Assembly: GCF_051027545.1 (NCBI RefSeq) | Contig: NZ_CP194902.1 | Coordinates: forward strand, 558,001-622,000 | Reading direction: 5' to 3' | Length of the DNA stretch: 64,000 nt | Source: Methylocaldum sp002005105 | GTDB taxonomy: Bacteria; Pseudomonadota; Gammaproteobacteria; Methylococcales; Methylococcaceae | Shown here: positions 1-9,136 of the stretch, piece by piece | Position numbering within the stretch: position 1 is the stretch's first letter | Layout: each line of letters begins with the position of its first letter | Notes under the pieces: model-generated | The model's input: only the letters and a program-made list of their open reading frames with translations | Databases searched by the model: none | What the model was told of the DNA's origin: nothing | Position numbers and translations under genes: made by a program

Positions 1-455
1 AGATTCGGATGGCCTTCGAAGCGAATCCCGAACATGTCGTAGACTTCGCGCTCGTACCAGTTGGCGTTGGGCCAAAGCGAGGCGATGCTCGGCACGCTCA
101 AACCGCCATTGGCCAAGGCGACCTTGAGACGGATATCCTCGTTCCGATCGAAAGACAAAAGATGATAGACCAGCGTGAATTCGCTGGCCGGGAGCCCATC
201 CCGGTATTGGCGCAGGCGCTCGTCCACCGCGGTGAGATCGAACAGCATGGGGTATGGCCGCTCGGTCTCGCGCTTCAGATAAGTCAGACAATCGACGAAA
301 CGGTCCTTGCTTACCCAAAGGGTTGGAATGCCGTCATAGGTGGATTGAACGGTAAATTCGTCATCCCCGAAACGGCGCCGGAGTTCGCCGACGATAGCGC
401 CGGTCTTCGGCCTTTCCGTCGTTGTCGCGCTGCCTGCCGTCGTGGTAAAAGTCAT
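1..455 (-). CDS. nuoC: NADH-quinone oxidoreductase subunit C (partial, 3' end outside window)
   Basis: This is the N-terminal 151 residues of the 30-kDa peripheral-arm subunit of respiratory complex I, which couples NADH oxidation to quinone reduction. The reading frame starts at the ATG at 455 and runs off the left edge. Visible family features are the central segment LFDLTAVDERL and the signature WYEREVYDMFGI, the hallmark of the 30-kDa subunit. It lies 10 bp downstream of nuoB in the order nuoA-B-C. Because the 3' end is missing, a fused NuoCD cannot be excluded. The identity is firm; the total length is unknown. Confidence 0.93.
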   Translation of the reverse strand, partial: MTFTTTAGSATTTERPKTGAIVGELRRRFGDDEFTVQSTYDGIPTLWVSKDRFVDCLTYLKRETERPYPMLFDLTAVDERLRQYRDGLPASEFTLVYHLLSFDRNEDIRLKVALANGGLSVPSIASLWPNANWYEREVYDMFGIRFEGHPN

Positions 456-465
456 CCTAAATACC

Positions 466-1104
466 TTAAAGGCGATCCGGACTGCGCAACTCGGTGGCCC
501 TCATGCGCTCCGGAGTCTTGAGGTCTCGGAAGCTTTTGATCGGCGCTTTCTGAACACCGCCTTCGCCGACCGTCCAGCCTAGGGGCCGTCTCTCTTTTCC
601 GATCGACTCCTGCAGCAGGATCAGACCTTCGAGCAAGGCGTCCGGACGCGGCGGGCAGCCCGGCACATACACGTCGACCGGCAAAAATTTGTCCACACCC
701 TGAACCACACTGTAAACATCGTACATCCCGCCCGAATTGGCGCACGACCCCATGGAAATCACCCAGCGCGGCTCCAGCAACTGCTCGTAGAGACGCTTGA
801 TGACCGGAGCCATTTTCATGAAGACCGTGCCGGAAATCACGATCAGGTCCGCTTGCCGCGGGCTTGCCCGGATCACCTCGGAACCGAAGCGGGCGATATC
901 GTAACGGCTCGTGAAAGCGGTGGCCATTTCGACGTAGCAACAGGAAAGCCCGAAATTGAAAGGCCAGACGGAATTCGCTCGACCCCAGGCGATCAGGTCC
1001 TCCAACTTCGCCATGAGCAGGTTGCGGCGCATGGCTTCCTCGCTGACGCGCTCGCCGGGGCGGGGCGCTGGGTCGGAATCGGCTTTGGTAAGAGTCCACT
1101 CCAT
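466..1104 (-). CDS. nuoB: NADH-quinone oxidoreductase subunit B
   Basis: A 212-residue subunit carrying the terminal [4Fe-4S] cluster N2 that passes electrons to quinone in complex I. The tandem cysteines of GLSCCYVEMA (about residues 54-55), GSCANSGGMYD and VYVPGCPPRPDAL supply the four cluster ligands of the family. The product has a C-terminal tail of about 40 residues beyond the conserved core. It is spaced 12 bp from nuoA and 10 bp from nuoC, so the three genes form the start of one nuo transcript read leftwards. The ATG at 1104 fits the family N-terminus. Confidence 0.97.
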   Translation of the reverse strand: MEWTLTKADSDPAPRPGERVSEEAMRRNLLMAKLEDLIAWGRANSVWPFNFGLSCCYVEMATAFTSRYDIARFGSEVIRASPRQADLIVISGTVFMKMAPVIKRLYEQLLEPRWVISMGSCANSGGMYDVYSVVQGVDKFLPVDVYVPGCPPRPDALLEGLILLQESIGKERRPLGWTVGEGGVQKAPIKSFRDLKTPERMRATELRSPDRL

Positions 1105-1116
1105 CCCGTACTCCCC

Positions 1117-1530
1117 TTAAATTTGTAGTCGGGCATCCTGCAATTTCTGCCGCTCGGCACGCCAATCCAGAGCGCCGATCCGCCAGAGATAAACCAGAGC
1201 GGCCAGCAAAATGCCGATGAACACCAGCATTTCGATGTACCCGATCCACCCGGCCTCGCGAAAGGCGACGGCCCAAGCGAGGATAAAAACGGCTTCCAGG
1301 TCGAAGATCACGAAAAAGATGGCGACCGGATAAAACCGTATGGTGAGGCGCACATGAATATCGCCTACTGGCACGACGCCGGATTCAAAAGGCTCGCCGG
1401 TCGCGCGTCCGCGACTGGGCCGGGCAAGAAAACGGGGGATCACCAACATCGCCGCGATTACGACCATGATCGCCGCGATATAAGCGATGAACGGCCAAAG
1501 ATTCGATGCCTGCACCAGATCGGCATTCAT
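1117..1530 (-). CDS. nuoA: NADH-quinone oxidoreductase subunit A
   Basis: A 137-residue membrane subunit of complex I with three predicted transmembrane helices (about residues 10-32, 66-88 and 93-115). The motif FESGVVPVGD and the following KR-poor loop to RFYPVAIFFVIFDLEAVF are diagnostic of NuoA/ND3. I chose the ATG at 1530 over longer upstream starts because it is preceded by a strong GGAGGAG ribosome site and matches the usual family length. It is the first gene of the nuo operon. The 269-bp space to the divergent argS must hold its promoter, but I could not pick a convincing -35/-10 pair. Confidence 0.95.
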   Translation of the reverse strand: MNADLVQASNLWPFIAYIAAIMVVIAAMLVIPRFLARPSRGRATGEPFESGVVPVGDIHVRLTIRFYPVAIFFVIFDLEAVFILAWAVAFREAGWIGYIEMLVFIGILLAALVYLWRIGALDWRAERQKLQDARLQI

Positions 1531-1799
1531 GCCACTCCTCCGGATGTGCTGCAGCGGACTGCAAGGGCGATCAACTTGCCCGCAGATTAATCGGACCGGC
1601 CGCAACCGGCCTATAAGTAGAAATACATAGTTCCGAAAAACCATTCGGGACGAACGGCGTTTGGGGCTGAGCCAGGAAGACGAGCGACAGGAAGGCGACC
1701 ATGCGGCATTCACAGGCCCTTGGCAGTCGCTGCGTTGCAAGCACGTCCGCGATTTTAGGATAATAGCCGCTCATTTTTCCCGTCCTAACCATTCCCCGC

Positions 1800-3560
1800 A
1801 TGAAAAAACGTCTGGAGAATCTGCTGCATGGCGCCGTTTCCGCATTGAAAGCGAATGGCGAGCTACCTCCCGATATCGATCCGACCATTATGGTGGAGCG
1901 TGCGCGCGATGCGCAGCACGGCGATTTCGCCTCCAATCTCGCAATGACCCTGGCAAAGGCCGCCAAATGCAATCCCCGACAGTTGGCGGAAAAAATCGTG
2001 GCGGCACTGCCCCATGACGGCATCGTCGCCAAGCTGGAGGTCGCAGGCCCCGGATTCATCAATTTCTTCATCGATCCCAAGGCTCAACATCGAATCGTCG
2101 CCGATATTCACGAAGCCGGGCACGAGTTCGGCAAGACCGCCGTCGGCGCCGGCCGCAAAGTTCAGGTGGAATTCGTCTCGGCCAATCCGACCGGCCCCTT
2201 GCATGTGGGACACGGGCGCGGCGCGGCCTACGGCGCCGTGGTGGCGAACCTGCTTGCTGCCGCCGGATTCGAGGTACACCGGGAGTACTACGTCAATGAT
2301 GCCGGCCGGCAGATGGATATTCTGGCCGCCAGCGTGTGGCTCCGCTACCTGGAAGAATGCGGCGAGGTGCTGACCTTCCCGAGCAACGGTTATCGCGGCG
2401 AATACGTTCGGACGATTGCCTGGGATCTGCACAAGCGAGTCGGGGAGAAATACCGGCGCCCGACCGCCGAAGTCATGGCGGACATTCCACCGGACGAGCC
2501 CCAGGGCGGCGATAAGGAAGTTCATATCGATGCGCTGGTGGCAAGGGCCAAGTCGCTGCTCGGCGCCGACGATTACCGAATCGTGTTCGACGCCGGCCTC
2601 GACAGCATCCTCGACGACATTCGCCAGGATCTGGAGGAGTTCGGGGTTCATTACGACGAGTGGTTTTCGGAACGCAGCCTGGCCGATACCGGCGCCATCG
2701 AGCGTGCGCTGGAAAAGCTTCAAGAAGCGGGCTATCTCTACGAAAAAGACGGGGCAACCTGGTTCGCTTCGAGCCGGCTGGGGGACGAAAAGGACCGGGT
2801 GGTGGTTCGAGAAAACGGTCAGATGACCTATTTCGCATCCGACATCGCTTATCATTTGAACAAGCTGGAGCGCGGCTTCGATCAAATCATCAACATCTGG
2901 GGCGCCGATCATCACGGCTACATTCCCCGCGTCAAGGCCGCCATCAAGGCATTGGGGGGCGCCCCGGAACGGCTCCACGTGCTGCTGGTCCAGTTCGCGG
3001 TGTTATATCGCGGGGAAGAAAAAGTCCAGATGTCCACCCGCTCCGGAGAATTCGTAACGCTCCGGCAGCTTCGCAACGAAGTGGGCAAAGACGCGGCCCG
3101 GTTCTTCTATGTCATGCGAAAATCCGACCAGCATATGGATTTCGACCTGAAGCTGGCCACCTCGAGGACCAACGAAAATCCGGTTTATTACGTGCAATAC
3201 GCTCACGCGCGGATTTGCAGCGTGTTTAGGCAGTTGGACGAAAAAGGCTGGAAACGCGACCTCGCCGGCGGCATGAATCGTCTGGACCTATTGACGGAAA
3301 CGCACGAGTTGGCATTAATCAACACGCTGTCCCGCTATACCGAGGTTGTGGAACAATCGGCCGTTCAGCACGAGCCTCATCATCTGGTGCATTATCTGCG
3401 CGAGCTGGCGTACGAATTCCACACTTATTACAACGCCCACCAGTTCCTGGTGGAGGATGCCGCGTTACGGGATGCCCGGCTCAATTTGATTGCCGCGGTG
3501 AGACAGGTGATCGGCAACGGTTTAAGCCTGCTGGACGTTTCCGCACCCGAAGCAATGTAA
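1800..3560 (+). CDS. argS: Arginine-tRNA ligase
   Basis: A 586-residue class Ia aminoacyl-tRNA synthetase that charges tRNA-Arg in the cytoplasm. The order of domains is the ArgS-specific N-terminal tRNA-binding domain (1-110), the catalytic Rossmann fold with the HIGH-type motif PLHVGHGRG (about 135), a KMSK-like loop reading VQMSTRSGEF (about 410), and an anticodon-binding helical domain ending in the DALR-like C-terminus. Length is normal for the family. It is divergent from nuo and followed after 4 bp by a SPOR-domain gene, the same neighbour argS has in Pseudomonas. No clear ribosome site precedes the ATG. Confidence 0.97.
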   Translation: MKKRLENLLHGAVSALKANGELPPDIDPTIMVERARDAQHGDFASNLAMTLAKAAKCNPRQLAEKIVAALPHDGIVAKLEVAGPGFINFFIDPKAQHRIVADIHEAGHEFGKTAVGAGRKVQVEFVSANPTGPLHVGHGRGAAYGAVVANLLAAAGFEVHREYYVNDAGRQMDILAASVWLRYLEECGEVLTFPSNGYRGEYVRTIAWDLHKRVGEKYRRPTAEVMADIPPDEPQGGDKEVHIDALVARAKSLLGADDYRIVFDAGLDSILDDIRQDLEEFGVHYDEWFSERSLADTGAIERALEKLQEAGYLYEKDGATWFASSRLGDEKDRVVVRENGQMTYFASDIAYHLNKLERGFDQIINIWGADHHGYIPRVKAAIKALGGAPERLHVLLVQFAVLYRGEEKVQMSTRSGEFVTLRQLRNEVGKDAARFFYVMRKSDQHMDFDLKLATSRTNENPVYYVQYAHARICSVFRQLDEKGWKRDLAGGMNRLDLLTETHELALINTLSRYTEVVEQSAVQHEPHHLVHYLRELAYEFHTYYNAHQFLVEDAALRDARLNLIAAVRQVIGNGLSLLDVSAPEAM

Positions 3561-3564
3561 AGGC

Positions 3565-4227
3565 ATGTCCAAGGACTATAAGCACCGGATTCCGGGATAC
3601 CGAAAACGCCAGCTCCAAATTCCGAGACGTTGGGGCCTAGCGGCGGTCGGCATTGCTGGTGCGATCGGGCTCGTTGTGTACGTTTTCTCAGGTGCCGATA
3701 GCGAGGCCCCTCCAAAGGCCCCGGAACCCGTGTCCATACCCGCGCCGGCGCCTCAAGCCGCTGCTGCGGTTCCGGAAGCCGAAAAAAAGAGTCAGCCCCA
3801 GCAGGAAAGGAAACAAAACACCGAGGGCAAGAAAACAGCCGCCCAAAAACCCGAGCAGAAACCGCAGCCGATTAAGTCGCGCGAGCCCCGGTTTACTTTT
3901 TATAAGATCCTCCCCGAAAAGGAAGTCATCATTCCTGAAAGCGAGATTAAAACGATCAAGCGGGAAGAAAGCCAGGGAAGCAAACCCACCGCAGCGCTTT
4001 ATCTGGTGCAGGCAGGATCTTTCGACAATCTACAGAATGCCGAGCAACTGAAGGGCGACCTGGCCAAGATCAAGATCAAGGCCAAGATCGAAATGATCGA
4101 GATCGATAATTCGGCCTGGTACCGCGTCAAAATCGGCCCGTACGCCACTCTGGCCGATGCCGACAAGATCAGGGCCTACCTGCGCAAGAAAGGCATCGAC
4201 AGCATCGTGCAGAAAGCGGCGAAATAA
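3565..4227 (+). CDS. FtsN-like SPOR-domain cell-division protein
   Basis: A 220-residue bitopic inner-membrane protein. The short basic cytoplasmic N-terminus (KHRIPGYRKRQ) is followed by one transmembrane helix (about residues 24-44), a long Pro/Ala/Lys/Gln-rich periplasmic linker (about 45-140) and a C-terminal SPOR domain (about 143-218: LYLVQAGSF, then WYRVKIGPY). SPOR domains bind peptidoglycan stripped of stem peptides at the division septum. The build matches FtsN, and the position directly after argS (4-bp gap) is where gammaproteobacterial FtsN-like proteins often lie. I infer a divisome role. A generic SPOR protein is the alternative. Confidence 0.85.
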   Translation: MSKDYKHRIPGYRKRQLQIPRRWGLAAVGIAGAIGLVVYVFSGADSEAPPKAPEPVSIPAPAPQAAAAVPEAEKKSQPQQERKQNTEGKKTAAQKPEQKPQPIKSREPRFTFYKILPEKEVIIPESEIKTIKREESQGSKPTAALYLVQAGSFDNLQNAEQLKGDLAKIKIKAKIEMIEIDNSAWYRVKIGPYATLADADKIRAYLRKKGIDSIVQKAAK

Positions 4228-4294
4228 CTCCTTTGCCCCACCGTACCGGATTATCCGGCGATCCGATTGCTCAAAATGCGGGCCAAAATAATTT

Positions 4295-4365
4295 GTAGGT
4301 CGGCAATCCTTTGCCGACAAAGCCCCTCGTCTACCGCGTGTGTCGGCAAAGGATTGCCGACCTAC
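4295..4365. repeat. REPIN-like inverted repeat (two REP elements)
   Basis: A perfect 25-bp inverted repeat (arms 4295-4319 and 4341-4365) with a 21-base spacer. Each arm starts at its outer end with GTAG and is itself a hairpin with an 8-bp stem (GTCGGCAA/TTGCCGAC) and a TCCT loop. A GTAG tetranucleotide followed by a short palindrome is the classic layout of REP elements mobilised by RAYT transposases, and two facing copies form a REPIN. An identical single arm occurs at 58422-58446 and a degenerate one at 58731-58753, so this is a dispersed family. It lies between convergent genes and may also act as an mRNA end. Confidence 0.8.
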
Positions 4366-4433
4366 TGCAGCTTGGGAGCGCTACGCCGAACAGGAAAATG
4401 CTCTAGAGATCCCATGAGGGCTCGACCGATCGC

Positions 4434-4736
4434 TTAAAGGACGACCTCGAAACCCTCGAACTGAGGCGGTCCGAGGTAGAGCCCCTTGCTTCCGCCCGCG
4501 CTGGCATGAGCGTTGCGAAATGCCTCCGAACGCGTCCAGGCTTCGAAAGCCTCTTTCGACTCCCACGTCGAATGGGAAGCGAACAGCGTGAAGTCCTCAT
4601 TGCTCGGACCTTGAAGCAGATGAAATTCACGGAATCCCGGAACTTCATGCAAGTAGGTTTCACGATTCCGCCAGATTGCAATGAATTCGCTCTCTTTCCC
4701 TAAAGCAATCTTGAATCGATTCATGGCAATGAACAT
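4434..4736 (-). CDS. Antibiotic biosynthesis monooxygenase (ABM) domain protein, IsdG/HmoA-like heme monooxygenase
   Basis: A 100-residue single ABM-fold protein. Compared from memory with staphylococcal IsdG, it keeps the three residues needed for heme breakdown at nearly the same positions: Asn6 (MFIAMNRF), Trp67 (FEAWTRSEAF) and His77 (FRNAHASA). The spacing between Trp and His is identical. Enzymes of this group open the heme ring with molecular oxygen and free the iron. It stands alone, with no heme-uptake genes nearby, so cytoplasmic heme turnover is inferred rather than shown. Other ABM proteins share the fold, but the triad favours a heme-degrading role. Confidence 0.75.
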   Translation of the reverse strand: MFIAMNRFKIALGKESEFIAIWRNRETYLHEVPGFREFHLLQGPSNEDFTLFASHSTWESKEAFEAWTRSEAFRNAHASAGGSKGLYLGPPQFEGFEVVL

Positions 4737-4771
4737 CTCGAACTCCTCTTAAATCGTTTTTTCCTCAAAAT

Positions 4772-6136
4772 TTACGCTACCAGCCGGTAACACGGCTCGT
4801 AACGCACGCCCGGAAGCTTCATGCGGCCCTGTGCGACGAACGCCGCCAACAACTCATCCAGAGGCTTCAAGACCTCCGCGTCCCCCCGCAGCTCGAAAGG
4901 CCCATGCTCCTCGATGGTTCGTATGCCTTCCGCCTTCACGTTTCCAGCCACGATTCCGGAAAAGGCTCGGCGCAGGTTGGCTGCCAGATGGTGAGGCTCC
5001 TGCTGTCGATGCAATTCCAATGAAGCCATATTCTGATGCGAGGGTACGAAAGGGATCTGGAACTGCTGCTCTATCTTCAGCAGCCAGTTGAAATAGTAGG
5101 CGTCACCGTTCTGTTTCCGGAATTCCCGCACCAGGCTGATCCCCTCTTTCATTTCCCGGGCAACGCCGGCGGGATCGTCGACGATGATCCGATAACATCG
5201 GCGCACGTCTCGACCGATCGTCGAAACCATAAACCGGTCGATAAGCTCGAAATAGCCGGCGCACTCCGCAGGCCCCGTCAAAATGACCGGAAAAGGCAAA
5301 TTCTTGTTGTCGGGGTGAAGCAGAATCCCTAAGAGGTGGAGAATCTCCTCGGCCGTGCCGACCCCGCCCGGGAAGACGACGATGCCATGCCCGAGCCTTA
5401 CGAACGCTTCGAGGCGTTTTTCGATATCAGGCATGATGACCAGCTCGTTGACGATGGGATTCGGAGGCTCCGCGGCGATGATTCCCGGCTCCGAAATGCC
5501 CACGTAGCGGGCCTCGTAGATACGTTGTTTTGAATGGCCGATCGTGGCGCCTTTCATCGGCCCCTTCATGGCTCCAGGGCCGCAGCCGGTACAGACGTTG
5601 AGCCCCCGCAACCCCAGCTCATGGCCGACCTCCTTGGTGTAATCGTATTCTTCCCGGCTGATCGAATGGCCTCCCCAGCATACGACCAAGTTCGGAGAGG
5701 TATTCGTGATCAGGCTGCCCGCGTTGCGCAGAATGTGAAAAACGGCGCTGGTGATATCTTCCGACTTGCCCAGATTGAACGCCGAATTCGATACGATCTC
5801 CGATCCGGTGAAAACGATATCCCTAAGCACCGAAAACAGATGCTCCCGTATGCCTTTGATCATCTCGCCGTCGACGAAAGCCGAGGCCGGCGCGTTCAGC
5901 ACCTCCAGCTTGATACCGCGCTGCTGTTGCAATACGCGAATGTCAAAGTCTTTATGTTGCTCGAGCACCAGCTTGGTGTCATCGACAGCGCTGCCGCAAT
6001 TCAGGACCGCCAGCGAACAACGCCGGAAGAGCTCGTGAAGACCGCCCTGGCTGGTATCGAGCAGCTTCGCCACTTCCAGCTTGGACAAAACCTCCAGAGT
6101 GCCTTCCGGCCTTACCTGAGCGTTGATTGTTTGCAT
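4772..6136 (-). CDS. ppnN: Nucleotide 5'-monophosphate nucleosidase, LOG family (PpnN/YgdH)
   Basis: A 454-residue enzyme that hydrolyses purine and pyrimidine nucleoside monophosphates to base plus ribose 5-phosphate; in E. coli it is activated by (p)ppGpp. The central lysine-decarboxylase-like (LOG) fold shows the glycine-rich GCGPGAMKGPMKGA segment (184-197) and the PGGVGTAEE active-site motif (256-264). Flanking N- and C-terminal domains of about 130 and 100 residues are those of the long YgdH subfamily and are absent from short cytokinin-type LOG proteins. It is monocistronic by spacing (35 bp from the gene downstream). The 277 bp upstream of it are AT-rich and likely hold its promoter. 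Confidence 0.92.
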   Translation of the reverse strand: MQTINAQVRPEGTLEVLSKLEVAKLLDTSQGGLHELFRRCSLAVLNCGSAVDDTKLVLEQHKDFDIRVLQQQRGIKLEVLNAPASAFVDGEMIKGIREHLFSVLRDIVFTGSEIVSNSAFNLGKSEDITSAVFHILRNAGSLITNTSPNLVVCWGGHSISREEYDYTKEVGHELGLRGLNVCTGCGPGAMKGPMKGATIGHSKQRIYEARYVGISEPGIIAAEPPNPIVNELVIMPDIEKRLEAFVRLGHGIVVFPGGVGTAEEILHLLGILLHPDNKNLPFPVILTGPAECAGYFELIDRFMVSTIGRDVRRCYRIIVDDPAGVAREMKEGISLVREFRKQNGDAYYFNWLLKIEQQFQIPFVPSHQNMASLELHRQQEPHHLAANLRRAFSGIVAGNVKAEGIRTIEEHGPFELRGDAEVLKPLDELLAAFVAQGRMKLPGVRYEPCYRLVA

Positions 6137-6413
6137 CGGAATTCCTTTGTTAGATCTTCCATTGATTATTGATAAGCATTCTGTCGCACTCCTTAAAAAG
6201 AAGAACTTCCCAGAACCTGTGGATAAGTTTGTGGAATGCAGTCTTAAAACACTTTTGAAACCCCGCCGGTCCTGATCTTTCCTTAATTTGACGATTTTTA
6301 TTCTTGGGCCAAAACATGCAAATAATCAAAAACTTGCCAAAAACGTCAAAAACCTGACGCCGGTACACCGAAAGCACTGAAAAACAACTCATCCGTTGTG
6401 CATAACTTTTGCG

Positions 6414-7049
6414 CTATGTCAAAACGCCGTCGCTCGAGCCGTGACAGACCTCACCCCAAGCGGGATGCTCGCGAATTAGCCTTAACGCATTATGCAGCAG
6501 GGTTTTGCCGGGTTCTCGGCGGTGCCAGGTGGAGGCCCCGGACGGGTGAGGCAAGGGTATTACGTCTATCTCTAGACTTTCTCGACAAAGCTCGTGCCTA
6601 AGCCCGATCACCTGATCCAGTCTATCGGCGACGAGAATTTGACGGATCGCCAGCTTGCCGACCGGAATAATGAGCTTGGGTCTTATAAGCCGAATTTCGG
6701 CATTCAGCCAATCGGCGCAACGATCGATCTCCTCCGGAGACGGAACCCGATCGCCGCCTTTCGGGTTCTTGCCGGGAAAGCAGCGGCATACGGCCGCCAT
6801 GTAGACGTTGCGGCGAAAATTGTCTTCGGATATGCCTATCTCGGCAAACCATTTGAAAAGGGTTTTTCCCGCTGTCCACGCAAACGGCTTTCCGAATTGC
6901 CCTTCCTTGCCGCCCGGCGCCTGGCCGATGAGGATCACGGGCGACAACACGGCGCGCCCCATCACCACCGGACCGATCATCCCGGCGCAACGCACGCAGT
7001 TCTTCAAGGCCTCTTGGTGGAGGATCAATGAGCGCAACCGCTCGTTCAT
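6414..7049 (-). CDS. Uracil-DNA glycosylase family protein (family 4/5-like, Fe-S type)
   Basis: A 211-residue base-excision repair enzyme expected to remove uracil from DNA. Motif A reads GQAPGGKEGQFGKPF (from about residue 42) and the C-terminal motif reads LPHPSGASTWHR, both in the positions of UDG superfamily catalytic motifs. Cysteines at 18 and 21 (NCVRC) plus two further cysteines (VCRCF and DRCADW) match the four ligands of the [4Fe-4S] cluster in families 4 and 5. The Q in GQAPG, where family 4 commonly has E, points to an atypical subgroup, so substrate range is uncertain. It lies 13 bp downstream of opgH and may be co-transcribed. Confidence 0.85.
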   Translation of the reverse strand: MNERLRSLILHQEALKNCVRCAGMIGPVVMGRAVLSPVILIGQAPGGKEGQFGKPFAWTAGKTLFKWFAEIGISEDNFRRNVYMAAVCRCFPGKNPKGGDRVPSPEEIDRCADWLNAEIRLIRPKLIIPVGKLAIRQILVADRLDQVIGLRHELCRESLEIDVIPLPHPSGASTWHRREPGKTLLHNALRLIREHPAWGEVCHGSSDGVLT

Positions 7050-7062
7050 GGGCGGTCGCTCC

Positions 7063-9123
7063 TCAGGACAATTGAGGGGTGTCCTTGTCCTTCCGGCTCC
7101 AAGCCAAGGTGTGCAACCGAGTCAGCGTCTCCGGATCGGAAATCAAGGCACGCTTGTCGGCGGCGGACAGCGTTTCCGGCCCCTCTTCCACCAATTGGTA
7201 CACCAAAGCGCGCAACTGGTGGCGCTGGCGCTTTTTCACCGGACGATCGGGCAAAAGAGCGAAGTGGAGGGAATACGTTCCCGGATCGGCAACGTTCAAC
7301 TCGCCTTCATTTTGCGCACCCGCTTGCTCGGTACGGGCAAGATTTTCGTGGAGCAGTTCGACGACACGCGGCGCCTTATACTCTTCCGGAGTCAGGAAAA
7401 ATCCGAGTTTACGGGCGAGCGAACCCACCGACGTGCTGCTGGAAAGGATCGAAACGGGTATGGCAAGGACCAACCCGGCCAGAACGGGAATCAGCCACAG
7501 GAAAAAGTCAGGCACATACTCGTAGCTCAGCCATCCGGCACCCAACCCGGTCAGCGTCTGCCCGCCGTGAGCCAGAGTGGCTTCCTTGAGGCTCAAACGG
7601 TGATCGCCGCGATTTTGCGGAGGCCAGCCGACGCTGCGACGCAGCAAAATGGCGACGACGAATTTGCTCTGATACAGCATGAGCACAGGCGCCGTCAGCA
7701 CTGAAAATGCGCTTTCGAAAAAGACGCTGAAAGCGGCGCGTATCACGCCGCCATAGCCCTTGATTATTCTGGGACGCATCAGGAGCAGCAAAAAGCTCCA
7801 GAATTTCGGCAGAAACAGCATGGCCAGCGTCACCAGCAAGACCGTCGTCATCTCGACCGCATAAGACTCGGGCCAGACCGGAAAAATATTGTCGCCGAAA
7901 AAATAAACCGGCATGGTTTGGCTCTGCACATACGCCTCAAAGCCGGTTAAAACCAGAAACAGCAACCATAACGGCGAGGACAGATAGGACATGATGCCCA
8001 TCAGAAAATACAAACGGCTGAGTCCAGAAAAGCCGCGGGCGAACACCATGCGCAAATGTTGCAAATTCCCCTGGCACCAACGCCGATCGCGCTTGGCGTA
8101 GTCGATCAGCGTCGGCGGCAGCTCCTCGTAGCTGCCCTTGAGATCGGCCGCCAGCCACACTTCCCATCCGGCCTCGCGCAACAAAGTCGCCTCGACGAAG
8201 TCGTGGCTCAAGATCTCGCCGCCGAATGGCTCCCGCCCCGGCAACTTCGGCAAACCGCAATGCCGAACGAAGGGCTGCATGCGGATAATCGCGTTGTGCC
8301 CCCAATAATTGCTACCCGAGAGCTGCCAGAAATTGATCCCGGCAATGAAGATGTCGCTGTACAAACTGCTGGCGAACTGGAGGATACGGGCGAACAAGGA
8401 TTTATGATTTACCGGCAGCGGCGGTGATTGAATCAGTGCGACGCGGGGATGAGCCTCCATCAGATCCACCATTTTCGTCAGCGTCTCACCGGCCATGAGG
8501 CTGTCAGCATCGAGGACGATCATGTAGCGGTAACGGCCGCCCCAGCGACGGCAAAAATCCTCGATGTTGCCGCTCTTGCGGGCGATGTTCTTCTCGCGAT
8601 TGCGGTAAAAGATTTTGCCGTGCGCATTGAAGTCGCGGCACATGCGATACCAGTTTACCTCCTCCTGCATCCAGGTATCGGGATCGCGCGTATCGCTGAG
8701 GATGAACAGTTCGAACTCGTCCGCGCGCCCGGTTTCGCGGAGCGACTGATAAATCGCCCGCAGTCCCGCGAATACCCGCACCGGATCCTCGTTGTAGATC
8801 GGCATCACCAGCGCCGTGAGCGCCGGCTCCTGGTCGGACGTCATGTCCGGATTCGGGACCAGTCTCGAAATCGAGCGCTTGTCGCCACCCCGAAGCAAGC
8901 ACCAGAATCCGAGCGTAGCGGTCCAAAACGAGGTGCTGATCCACAGAATCAGCAAGGTATAAAGTATGAGCAGCACGATCTCCTGCGGCGTTATTCCGTT
9001 CTGCAGGAAAGCGCTCGTTATCATGGCAAGCGCCGCGAAGGCCGTCAGGGTTACCAGAGTGAAGAAAAACGTTCGCCTTAAAGTGCGGACATAGCCCGGC
9101 AGAGCGCTGGCATTGGAAGACAT
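7063..9123 (-). CDS. opgH: Glucans biosynthesis glucosyltransferase H
   Basis: A 686-residue inner-membrane GT2 glycosyltransferase that polymerises the beta-1,2-glucan backbone of osmoregulated periplasmic glucans from UDP-glucose. Two N-terminal transmembrane helices are followed by a cytosolic catalytic domain with DADSLM and the QxxRW-type segment RDRRWCQGNLQ (about residue 340), then a cluster of about six C-terminal helices. The N-terminal cytosolic stretch seen in E. coli OpgH, which inhibits FtsZ, is short here. Upstream lie opgG and an intercalated small gene, in one operon. Confidence 0.94.
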   Translation of the reverse strand: MSSNASALPGYVRTLRRTFFFTLVTLTAFAALAMITSAFLQNGITPQEIVLLILYTLLILWISTSFWTATLGFWCLLRGGDKRSISRLVPNPDMTSDQEPALTALVMPIYNEDPVRVFAGLRAIYQSLRETGRADEFELFILSDTRDPDTWMQEEVNWYRMCRDFNAHGKIFYRNREKNIARKSGNIEDFCRRWGGRYRYMIVLDADSLMAGETLTKMVDLMEAHPRVALIQSPPLPVNHKSLFARILQFASSLYSDIFIAGINFWQLSGSNYWGHNAIIRMQPFVRHCGLPKLPGREPFGGEILSHDFVEATLLREAGWEVWLAADLKGSYEELPPTLIDYAKRDRRWCQGNLQHLRMVFARGFSGLSRLYFLMGIMSYLSSPLWLLFLVLTGFEAYVQSQTMPVYFFGDNIFPVWPESYAVEMTTVLLVTLAMLFLPKFWSFLLLLMRPRIIKGYGGVIRAAFSVFFESAFSVLTAPVLMLYQSKFVVAILLRRSVGWPPQNRGDHRLSLKEATLAHGGQTLTGLGAGWLSYEYVPDFFLWLIPVLAGLVLAIPVSILSSSTSVGSLARKLGFFLTPEEYKAPRVVELLHENLARTEQAGAQNEGELNVADPGTYSLHFALLPDRPVKKRQRHQLRALVYQLVEEGPETLSAADKRALISDPETLTRLHTLAWSRKDKDTPQLS

Positions 9124-9136
9124 ATTTGAAAAAGGG

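Noticed and set aside
6150..6392. An 80-codon minus-strand frame between ppnN and the UDG gene
   Set aside because: AT-rich promoter-like region, no ribosome site and no domain.
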